Below are positions 8,314-14,455 of a DNA stretch of 64,000 nucleotides, one piece after another. A program made the translations under genes and the position numbers. Numbering within the stretch: the stretch's first letter is position 1; each line of letters starts with the position of its first letter. The DNA is from CAYZHM01 sp964478225 (GTDB lineage: Bacteria > Pseudomonadota > Alphaproteobacteria > Micavibrionales > Micavibrionaceae), in assembly GCA_964478225.1 (NCBI GenBank), contig CAYZHM010000001.1, positions 372,001 through 436,000 on the forward strand. Reading direction: 5' to 3'. The notes beneath the pieces were generated by a model. The model saw nothing but the letters and a program-made list of their open reading frames with translations. It made no database searches and was not told the origin of the DNA.

Positions 8314-9387
8314 TTATTTCAATTTACCCTTTTGACGGAAGACATAAGAAATGACCTCGGCGACGGCTTGAAAGTGTTCGTATGGGATGGATTCATCAAT
8401 ATCAACAGCATCATAGAGGGCGCGAGCCAATGGCTTGTTTTCATAAAGTATGATGTTGTGTTCTTTGGCCACTTCGCGGATACGGAGCGCAACAGCATCG
8501 ATCCCTTTGGCCAAACAAAGCGGCGCGTCCATTTCATCGGGGTTGTATTTGAGAGCAATCGAATAGTGTGTGGGGTTGGTGATGACGACGTCGGCTTGCG
8601 GGACGGCCTGCATCATGCGTTGCCGTGCACGTTCGGAGCGGAGTTGGCGCAATTTGGATTTGATATGCGGATCGCCTTCGGTTTGTTTGTATTCATCTTT
8701 GAGTTCCTGTTTGGTCATGCGCATCTTTTTGTAATGTTCGTGGCGTTGATAGACGATGTCGATCACAGCGATAATCATCAGCACAACCAGAACACCAACC
8801 ATGAGCTTCAGGAAGAGGAATTTCAGCTCACCCATGAGCAAGGGTATGGGCAAGCCGACCATATGTTCAAATTTATCGAAGTATGGGTATAAGATGATGG
8901 TTCCAACGGCACCAATCACGAAAATTTTGAGTAGGCCTTTGACGAATTCGACCAGCGAACGCATAGAAAAGAGCCGCGAAAAACCTTTGATTGGTGAAAC
9001 TTTTGACAGATCAGGTTTGATGACTTCTGGGGCAAAAAGAGGTCCGACCTGAACAAACGGAGCCAAAAACGCCGCAAGCATGAGAATAATGAGCGGCAGT
9101 ATGATCGCCGCCAGCACATGTTTAAACGATTCAGTGAGGGCAATAGCAACGCCGCCCGGCGCGAACGGAATTTCGTGAGCGTTGCCAATGAAAAAGGCGA
9201 GGAAGTTTTTAAGGTCACCCAGGACAGAGTTGCCCAGCGCGCCGATAATTAATGTGCCAGCGAAGAGCATGACCCAGTTGTTGATTTCGCGCGACATGGG
9301 GACCTGCCCTTTTTTGCGCGATTCCTCGAGCTTTTTCGGGGTCGGTTCTTCGGTTTTCTGGGAGTCGTCGCTTTCGTTTTCGGCCAT
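8314..9387 (-). CDS. flhB: Flagellar export switch protein FlhB
   Basis: FlhB is an inner-membrane part of the flagellar type III export gate and switches substrate specificity from rod/hook to filament by self-cleavage. The 357-residue protein has four TM helices (about 35-57, 89-114, 146-170, 188-213) and a cytoplasmic domain with the self-cleavage motif NPTH at 271-274, followed by the conserved 'ALKYNPDEMDAPLCLAKG' pattern. It lies 9 bp after fliR. Confidence 0.97.
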   Translation of the reverse strand: MAENESDDSQKTEEPTPKKLEESRKKGQVPMSREINNWVMLFAGTLIIGALGNSVLGDLKNFLAFFIGNAHEIPFAPGGVAIALTESFKHVLAAIILPLIILMLAAFLAPFVQVGPLFAPEVIKPDLSKVSPIKGFSRLFSMRSLVEFVKGLLKIFVIGAVGTIILYPYFDKFEHMVGLPIPLLMGELKFLFLKLMVGVLVVLMIIAVIDIVYQRHEHYKKMRMTKQELKDEYKQTEGDPHIKSKLRQLRSERARQRMMQAVPQADVVITNPTHYSIALKYNPDEMDAPLCLAKGIDAVALRIREVAKEHNIILYENKPLARALYDAVDIDESIPYEHFQAVAEVISYVFRQKGKLK

Positions 9388-9396
9388 GGGCTTTGA

Positions 9397-10170
9397 TTAC
9401 CCCCCACTTAAAAAGAAGACCATCGCCTGTTCGTATTCTTTGGCCCAATAGGCAAAGGCAGCGGAGGCAACGAGCATCAACAAAACGATTGAGAGTAAGA
9501 TTTGCAGCGGCAATGCGAGCAGGAAAACCTGAACCTGCGGCATTAATCTTGAGAGAACGCCCATGCCGACATACACCAAAATAGAGAGGACGAGGAATGG
9601 GGCACCGATTTTTATGCCGACCGCGAAGGCGGCGTTTACGGCCTTGGACATGAATTCGGCCATGGAGCCTGTATCAGGGATGACGCCGAGCGGGAAGAGA
9701 TCATAGCTTTGGACCAATCCCATGATCAGCAAATGGTGGAGATTGAGGTTAAAGAGGACAACGATACCGGTGACCGATAAAAACGCACCGATCAAGGAGC
9801 CTTGGGAGGAGAGAGATGGGTTAAAGACCTGAGCGTTGGAAAGGCCGGAGGATGTTGAAATCACCATACCGGCTGTGTCGAGCGCCATCATGAAAATACG
9901 GGCGACGACGCCGAAAAACGCGCCGACAATGAATTCGGTGATGATCATGACGAGCAGCATTTCCGTTCCGGGAAGCGGCGATGGGATACGCATGGAGATT
10001 AACGGAAAGAGCACGATGGAAAGAGCGACGGCGATCAACAGGCGGATGCGTTCTGGTGTAAAAGAATCGCCGAGGCCGGGCATAATCATGACGGCCGTAC
10101 CGATACGGACGAATGCCAGTGCGAAGGCGAGGATGGAGGTCGTCAGGAAGGTTTCGATATCGGTTGGCAT
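9397..10170 (-). CDS. fliR: Flagellar export gate protein FliR
   Basis: FliR is an integral membrane protein of the FliPQR export gate. The 257-residue length and about six hydrophobic helices fit, with 'IGTAVMIMPGLGDSFTPERIRLLIA' near the N terminus, a typical FliR segment. It starts 9 bp after fliQ and ends 9 bp before flhB, the classical fliQ-fliR-flhB order. Confidence 0.96.
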   Translation of the reverse strand: MPTDIETFLTTSILAFALAFVRIGTAVMIMPGLGDSFTPERIRLLIAVALSIVLFPLISMRIPSPLPGTEMLLVMIITEFIVGAFFGVVARIFMMALDTAGMVISTSSGLSNAQVFNPSLSSQGSLIGAFLSVTGIVVLFNLNLHHLLIMGLVQSYDLFPLGVIPDTGSMAEFMSKAVNAAFAVGIKIGAPFLVLSILVYVGMGVLSRLMPQVQVFLLALPLQILLSIVLLMLVASAAFAYWAKEYEQAMVFFLSGG

Positions 10171-10179
10171 AGGAGATCC

Positions 10180-10446
10180 CTACCCCAGGCCGATCATCTT
10201 ATTGGATAGTTCTTCCATAAAAGCAACGAGCGTGCTCATCATATAGGGCAGGAAAAAAAACAGCGCGAGGAAGATTGCGAGGATTTTTGGAACGAAAACG
10301 AGGGTGATTTCCTGGATTTGCGTGAGGGCCTGAACCAGCGCGATAGACACCCCGATGACCAAGCCGATCAACAAAATCGGCGCACCGATTTGAATAGAGA
10401 TCAGAAGCGCTTCGCGGGCGGTTTCGATGACTTCGGTTTCGTTCAT
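10180..10446 (-). CDS. fliQ: Flagellar export gate protein FliQ
   Basis: FliQ is an 88-residue, two-TM-helix subunit of the export gate. Family features are 'ETAREAL' at the N terminus and the conserved 'LVIGVSIALVQALTQIQEITL' region. There is no Shine-Dalgarno sequence before the ATG; instead a hairpin ends 3 bp upstream, with a 22-codon ORF and an array of CtrA-type half-sites further upstream. Confidence 0.95.
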   Translation of the reverse strand: MNETEVIETAREALLISIQIGAPILLIGLVIGVSIALVQALTQIQEITLVFVPKILAIFLALFFFLPYMMSTLVAFMEELSNKMIGLG

Positions 10447-10448
10447 GC

Positions 10449-10478
10449 GAAAAGCGTATCAGAAATTATACGCTTTTC
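10449..10478 (-). promoter_or_regulatory. Stem-loop immediately before the fliQ start codon
   Basis: GAAAAGCGTAT (10449-10459) and ATACGCTTTTC (10468-10478) form perfect 11-bp arms with an 8-nt loop, ending 3 nt before the fliQ ATG. No T-run follows, so it is not a standard terminator; it may affect translation or mRNA processing of fliQ. Confidence 0.6.
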
Positions 10479-10494
10479 AAAAGTATCCTTATTC

Positions 10495-10563
10495 TTAGGC
10501 GATAAAAGATGTGTAGACGAAAAATATAACCAGTCCCGAGATTACTATTTTAAAAAGGCTCAT
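10495..10563 (-). CDS. Predicted 22-residue membrane peptide upstream of fliQ
   Basis: A 22-codon ORF starts at ATG 10563 preceded by GGAGGG (5-bp spacing), a stronger ribosome-binding site than most genes here. The peptide begins MSLFKIVISG and is almost wholly hydrophobic (LVIFFVYTSF), enough for one TM helix. It is the first ORF after the TTAA array and lies 48 bp before fliQ. It could be a leader peptide or a small membrane protein; the strong SD and composition argue for translation, but no homolog is known to me. Confidence 0.5.
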   Translation of the reverse strand: MSLFKIVISGLVIFFVYTSFIA

Positions 10564-10581
10564 GGGTGCCCTCCCTCAATA

Positions 10582-10618
10582 TTAACGAATATTTAACTCT
10601 ATCTTAATATTATGTTAA
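10582..10618 (-). promoter_or_regulatory. Array of three overlapping CtrA boxes upstream of fliQ
   Basis: Four TTAA half-sites begin at 10582, 10593, 10604 and 10615, each separated by exactly 7 bp, so every neighbouring pair is a full CtrA consensus TTAA-N7-TTAA with an 11-bp period. It lies upstream of the minus-strand unit that includes fliQ, fliR, flhB and cckA. The fliQ promoter is a classic CtrA target in Caulobacter; the multiplicity is unusual. Confidence 0.85.
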
Positions 10619-10675
10619 ATATTTGAGAGGTGCCAGAAAAACGTATAAGTTATTGAAAATACTAAATTTTATAGC

Positions 10676-10984
10676 CTAAATTGGCATCCGCAGGATTTCC
10701 TGATAAGCGGAAACAAGACGGTCGCGGATGGCGACGACGGTTTGGAGAGTGACCTCGGCGGAGGTTACGGCCTGGACGACGTCTGTGATATCCGCATCGT
10801 CGGTCACGGCCTTGGCGGAGAGTTCCTCGCCTTTGTGCATAGTATCGATGGAATCACCGATTTTGTCCTTGAGGAAGGAAGAGAAGCTGACGCCGTCATC
10901 ACTCTTGACCGGCGCTTTTGTGCCTACATTCAGGTTGTTTGAATAGGCTCTGGCGGCGAGGCTGGGGTCGATGATTTTATCCAT
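10676..10984 (-). CDS. fliE: Flagellar MS ring-rod junction protein FliE
   Basis: FliE links the MS ring to the proximal rod and is an early export substrate. The 102-residue protein has the typical 'SFSSFLKD' segment and the C-terminal 'AEVTLQTVVAIRDRLVSAYQEILRMPI' pattern. It is the last gene of flgB-flgC-fliE, 32 bp after flgC. The transcript is distinct from the fliQ unit that begins downstream. Confidence 0.94.
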   Translation of the reverse strand: MDKIIDPSLAARAYSNNLNVGTKAPVKSDDGVSFSSFLKDKIGDSIDTMHKGEELSAKAVTDDADITDVVQAVTSAEVTLQTVVAIRDRLVSAYQEILRMPI

Positions 10985-11016
10985 GGATTACTCTTTCCTT
11001 TTTTGTAGTATAACGC

Positions 11017-11436
11017 TTAAGACCGTAGAAGATCAATTGTCCGGGTTAACATGCTGCGGGCTTGTTCAATCATGCCGAGGTTGGCCTCATAAGACCGTTG
11101 CGCTTCGCGCACGTCCATGATTTCGACCAAGGGATTTACGTTTGGCATTTTGACGTACCCTTCTGCGTTGGCCGCCGGATGGTCAGGGATAAATTTCAAC
11201 TCAAATGGAGTTTTGCGGTCAGTTTCAATGTCATCAACACGCACTGTCTTAACCCCCAGAGATTTATCCATCTGATTTTTAAAGGTAATGATCTGACGGC
11301 TAAAGGGGTCTGAACCTGGTGTTTTTCCTGTGGTTTCAGCGTTTGCGATGTTCTCAGTGATGACACGCAGGCGCGTTCCTTGCGCCCGCATGCCCATCGC
11401 TGAGATTTTCATGGCATTTAAAATTTCTGAGCTCAT
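11017..11436 (-). CDS. flgC: Flagellar proximal rod protein FlgC
   Basis: The 139-residue protein carries the rod signature 'MRAQGTRLRVITENIANAETTG' near the N terminus and a C-terminal 'EAQRSYEANLGMIEQARSMLTRTIDLLRS' helix, the coiled-coil ends common to flagellar axial proteins. FlgC assembles in the periplasmic rod with FlgB and FlgF. It is 13 bp after flgB. Confidence 0.95.
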   Translation of the reverse strand: MSSEILNAMKISAMGMRAQGTRLRVITENIANAETTGKTPGSDPFSRQIITFKNQMDKSLGVKTVRVDDIETDRKTPFELKFIPDHPAANAEGYVKMPNVNPLVEIMDVREAQRSYEANLGMIEQARSMLTRTIDLLRS

Positions 11437-11449
11437 CTTTGTTTACTCC

Positions 11450-11866
11450 TTATCTTTGTGTGCCGATTGCGATTTTAAGAAGGCTAACGTTCTTTTCGTA
11501 CAGGCTGGCCATCAGGTTGTAATCGCTGATATTTTTTCCGGCATTGATGAGTTGTTCTTCCATAATGACCGCGTTGCCTGCCGGGGCGACTTCATAGGTC
11601 TCTTTTTGTTTGCGGGATTTTGGGTCTGAGATTTGATTTGGTGGCGGTAAATGCTGCGCGTCTGTTGTTTTAAGACTGACGGACATGGCTTTTTGATTGC
11701 TTACACCTTTCAACACCGTTGAGAAATCAACGGGGAGAAGATCCTGGGGTTTGTATCCAGGAGTGTCCGAGTTGGAGACGTTTTGCGAAATGACGCGCTG
11801 GCGCTGGTTCAAATAATCCATTTTTGCGCCAAGAGCCTTGAAAAGTGCTATATTTTGTGTCGTCAT
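11450..11866 (-). CDS. flgB: Flagellar proximal rod protein FlgB
   Basis: FlgB forms the first layer of the rod. The 138-residue protein has 'LNQRQRVISQNVSNSDTPGYKPQD', the axial-protein motif, and a C-terminal helical end 'NLMASLYEKNVSLLKIAIGTQ'. Its promoter is a sigma-54 element only about 25 bp upstream, with GAAAGGG as ribosome-binding site. Confidence 0.95.
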   Translation of the reverse strand: MTTQNIALFKALGAKMDYLNQRQRVISQNVSNSDTPGYKPQDLLPVDFSTVLKGVSNQKAMSVSLKTTDAQHLPPPNQISDPKSRKQKETYEVAPAGNAVIMEEQLINAGKNISDYNLMASLYEKNVSLLKIAIGTQR

Positions 11867-11891
11867 AATCCTACCCTTTCAACATGAGTAT

Positions 11892-11909
11892 TTGCAGGAA
11901 GCATGCCAA
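11892..11909 (-). promoter_or_regulatory. Sigma-54 promoter for flgB-flgC-fliE
   Basis: On the minus strand TTGGCATGCTTCCTGCA contains GG-N10-GC with the surrounding TGGCAT/CTGCA bases, close to the -24/-12 consensus TGGCAC-N5-TTGCA. The predicted start is about 15 nt before the flgB ATG. The element overlaps the start codon of the divergent gene at 11903. Confidence 0.8.
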
Positions 11910-12268
11910 TGAGTGATGGATTTAATGACGGGCCAGATGATGGGCTAAGTCATTTAAATATAAGGAAAATTCCAAAAAGACAGACGGCTGTGGCGCTGAA
12001 AGACGGCACGGCAGAGGGCAAAATTCCCGAGATTACGGCCGCCGGACGGGGAAAAATTGCCGAGCAGATTTTGGCCCTTGCGCGCGAAAACGGTATTGAT
12101 ATCCGGGAGGACAGCGCCTTGGCGGAAATGCTGGCAAAAATCGAGATTGATTCCCCTATTCCATCAGAAGCGTTTATGGCGGTTGCGGAAATTTTAACTT
12201 ACGTTTATCGTGCGAGTGGTAAGCCCAATCCGTTTGATATCTATAAAGAGAACAACCCTGATGCCTAA
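11903..12268 (+). CDS. FlhB C-terminal-domain-like protein (FhlB type)
   Basis: The 121-residue protein resembles the cytoplasmic tail of FlhB after the cleavage site: 'AAGRGKIAEQILALARENGIDIREDSAL' and 'LAKIEIDSPIPSEAFMAVAEILTYVYR'. It has no TM helices and no NPTH motif. Such stand-alone FlhB-C homologs can replace the FlhB C-terminal fragment in some bacteria. An alternative ATG is at 11909. The start lies inside the divergent flgB promoter, and the next gene overlaps its end by 8 bp. Confidence 0.85.
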   Translation: MPMSDGFNDGPDDGLSHLNIRKIPKRQTAVALKDGTAEGKIPEITAAGRGKIAEQILALARENGIDIREDSALAEMLAKIEIDSPIPSEAFMAVAEILTYVYRASGKPNPFDIYKENNPDA

Positions 12269-12542
12269 GACATTTGCGGACTTGCATATCCAGGAGATTA
12301 CCAAGCTTAAGACCAAGTTTGAGGATTTAACGCATTTTGTGCGGACGGCGCGCAATGCGGTTGATCAACAGCGTAATGTGCCGATTGATCAACTGGGAAT
12401 GAGTGCTGCGAAATTGTGTGAGATGGTTGAAAAGGCGCCGCCGCCGGTGGCAATTGAGATTAAACCACTTATGGCAGAGCTTATTGAAGAGCTGGATCAT
12501 CTGGCGATGGGGCTGGAGCGTCAAAAAATGCAGGCATCGTAG
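12261..12542 (+). CDS. Hypothetical small helical protein in the fliO-fliP operon
   Basis: Not recognised. The 93-residue product from ATG 12261 is predicted largely helical ('LHIQEITKLKTKFEDLTHFV', 'ELIEELDHLAMGLERQKMQ') with a central Pro-rich 'KAPPPVAIEI', and has neither signal peptide nor TM segment. It overlaps the preceding FlhB-C-like gene by 8 bp and lies 3 bp before fliO, so a role in export or assembly is likely from position alone, for instance as a chaperone or adaptor. Confidence 0.65.
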   Translation: MPKTFADLHIQEITKLKTKFEDLTHFVRTARNAVDQQRNVPIDQLGMSAAKLCEMVEKAPPPVAIEIKPLMAELIEELDHLAMGLERQKMQAS

Positions 12543-12545
12543 ATT

Positions 12546-12857
12546 ATGGTTTGGGCAGAACTCCCTCAAATTTTTCGTTTGATTGCCGCATTGGCGTTTG
12601 TTGTGGCGTTGATGGGCGGACTGGCTTATGTCTTGCGCCGAACAGGGCTTTCAGGTCCGGCAGGAGGCAAGAACAGCCGTTTGAAAGTTGTGGAGACACA
12701 GACGCTGGATGCGCGGCGGCGGTTGGTTTTGATTCAGAGAGATGGTGTCGAACATCTGGTGATACTCGGGCCGGCGGGTGAAACAGTGGTTGAAACGGGG
12801 ATTAAACCTGTTCAGACTGAAGGCTCGTCAAAAGGAAAACGTGAGCCGGTTTTATGA
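12546..12857 (+). CDS. fliO: Flagellar biosynthesis protein FliO
   Basis: FliO is a small bitopic membrane protein that helps assemble the FliP ring. The 103-residue protein has one TM helix (about 10-29, 'LIAALAFVVALMGGLAYVL') and a cytoplasmic domain with 'LKVVETQTLDARRRLVLIQRDGVEHLVILG', typical of FliO. It overlaps fliP by 4 bp (ATGA). Confidence 0.92.
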   Translation: MVWAELPQIFRLIAALAFVVALMGGLAYVLRRTGLSGPAGGKNSRLKVVETQTLDARRRLVLIQRDGVEHLVILGPAGETVVETGIKPVQTEGSSKGKREPVL

Positions 12858-13627
12858 GCGCAAAACTTTCGAAGCTTTTTCTCGGAATAGGACTTATTGG
12901 GCTTTTGTTTGCCGCGGTCGAACCGGCATTTGCGCAATCGGTTACTCTTGATCTGGGCGAAGAAGCAGGAAATGGCAGTGTCGTTGGCCGCGTTGTCCAG
13001 ATGGTTGCCTTGCTGACCATTCTTTCTTTGGCTCCTTCAATTCTTATTATGATGACCTGTTTTACGCGGTTGATTGTCGCGTTGTCGTTTTTGCGTACGG
13101 CAATCGGGATACAGCAAACGCCGCCGAACACGGTTTTGATTTCTCTGGCTTTGTTTCTGACTTTTTTCATTATGACGCCGACTTTTGAGGCCGCTTATGA
13201 CGCAGGGGTTAAGCCGCTTATTAATGAGGAAATTACAGAGGTTGAGGCTTTTGAGCGCGGATTGGAGCCTTTCAAGGCTTTTATGCTGAAGCATGTTCGT
13301 GAGAAGGATTTACAGCTTTTCGTGGGTCTGGCCATGGAAAAGGCCGATGTTCCGGAGGAAGCCATGGATCTCCCCATTCAGATTATTATTCCGGCCTTTA
13401 TGATTTCGGAGTTGCGGCGGGCCTTTGAGATTGGATTTATGCTGTTTTTGCCGTTTTTGATTATTGATCTGGTGACGGCCTCGATTTTGATGTCGATGGG
13501 TATGATGATGTTGCCGCCGGTGACCATATCCCTGCCCTTTAAAATCATATTCTTTGTTTTGGTCGATGGGTGGTATTTGATGACGGGAACTATGCTGCAA
13601 AGCTTTGATATTGCTCCGGTTCCTTAA
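12854..13627 (+). CDS. fliP: Flagellar export gate protein FliP
   Basis: FliP forms the core of the export gate with FliQ and FliR. The 257-residue protein has a cleavable signal peptide ending about 'PAFAQ', four TM helices and the conserved 'MTCFTRLIVALSFLRTAIG..QTPPN' and 'IPAFMISELRRAFEIGFMLFLPFLIIDLV' segments. It overlaps fliO and ends the short operon. Confidence 0.97.
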   Translation: MSAKLSKLFLGIGLIGLLFAAVEPAFAQSVTLDLGEEAGNGSVVGRVVQMVALLTILSLAPSILIMMTCFTRLIVALSFLRTAIGIQQTPPNTVLISLALFLTFFIMTPTFEAAYDAGVKPLINEEITEVEAFERGLEPFKAFMLKHVREKDLQLFVGLAMEKADVPEEAMDLPIQIIIPAFMISELRRAFEIGFMLFLPFLIIDLVTASILMSMGMMMLPPVTISLPFKIIFFVLVDGWYLMTGTMLQSFDIAPVP

Positions 13628-13643
13628 ATTAAAGGACTCAAAC

Positions 13644-13672
13644 TTGACATTTTTTCATAAAAAGAAGATTAT
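13644..13672 (+). promoter_or_regulatory. Sigma-70 type promoter of the PEP-CTERM-like gene
   Basis: TTGACA (13644-13649) and GATTAT (13667-13672) are separated by 17 bp, about 45 bp before the ATG at 13718. This gives the gene a promoter independent of fliO-fliP. Confidence 0.6.
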
Positions 13673-13717
13673 CGGTTCGCACATTGATCTTATAAGCAAG
13701 CGGGAGGCTTGGTGGAT

Positions 13718-14455
13718 ATGAATAAAGTTAGTAAATTTCTTGGTGGAACGGCTCTTGGGTTGAGCAGTGTTTTTGCTTCTGAAGCGCCGAAGGCGGATGC
13801 TTCTATTCAGTTGGACCTTGCAGGACAGGTTGATCTTTTTACGGCTCCGAAACCCACATCTGTCGTTAAGAATGCGCCTGTGGTTTTTAACGGGACGTTT
13901 ATCGGAAACCCTCTGGATATAGATACTCTTGATACAACTCATGGACAATATGTTGTGCCTGGAACATTCACGGCTAGTTTTGGTGGTGTAAGCGTTACAG
14001 GAAACACGGCGACTGTTGATATTTTTGATGGTCCGGATGATAGTTCTGACTTTTTTGCTCTTACAATTTCAGACTTTCAATCCCATACGGGTTTTGATTT
14101 GGGTATTGACCCTATTGCTCTTAATCTTGCAATCATTTTTGACGGTGACATTTTTCATACGGATTCCCTCATGGAAATCCTTAACCTGAATGATCTGCAG
14201 ATCCATGCAGACAGCATAGCCAGCAGCATTAATGTTGAGACCTTGTATATTGAGCAAAATGGTTATGTCCTTGGCAGCCTCAATGATTATTCGGCTGCTT
14301 ACTTGCCTGATACAGTCAATGAACCCAACGAAGGCACAGTGCCGGAGACAAGTTCAGTGATTGCTTGGGCGGGACTTATTGGAGCAGCAGGTTTTGCAGC
14401 GGCGGCACGCAAGAAGAAAGACGTTGTGCCTGCACCAGAATATAATCTGGGCTAG
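13718..14455 (+). CDS. Exported protein with PEP-CTERM-like C-terminal sorting signal
   Basis: No functional family recognised. The 245-residue protein starts MNKVSKFLGGTALG with a signal-like segment ending near 'FASEAPKADA'. The middle is beta-rich and acidic. Residues about 208-234 match a PEP-CTERM-type signal: 'VPETSS', a hydrophobic helix 'VIAWAGLIGAAGFAAAA' and a basic cluster RKKK, but unusually another eleven residues follow. GGAGG at 13703-13707 supports ATG 13718 or GTG 13712. It has its own sigma-70 promoter, and its end overlaps the convergent TPR gene by 4 bp. An exosortase-type processing enzyme is not seen in the window. Confidence 0.65.
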   Translation: MNKVSKFLGGTALGLSSVFASEAPKADASIQLDLAGQVDLFTAPKPTSVVKNAPVVFNGTFIGNPLDIDTLDTTHGQYVVPGTFTASFGGVSVTGNTATVDIFDGPDDSSDFFALTISDFQSHTGFDLGIDPIALNLAIIFDGDIFHTDSLMEILNLNDLQIHADSIASSINVETLYIEQNGYVLGSLNDYSAAYLPDTVNEPNEGTVPETSSVIAWAGLIGAAGFAAAARKKKDVVPAPEYNLG

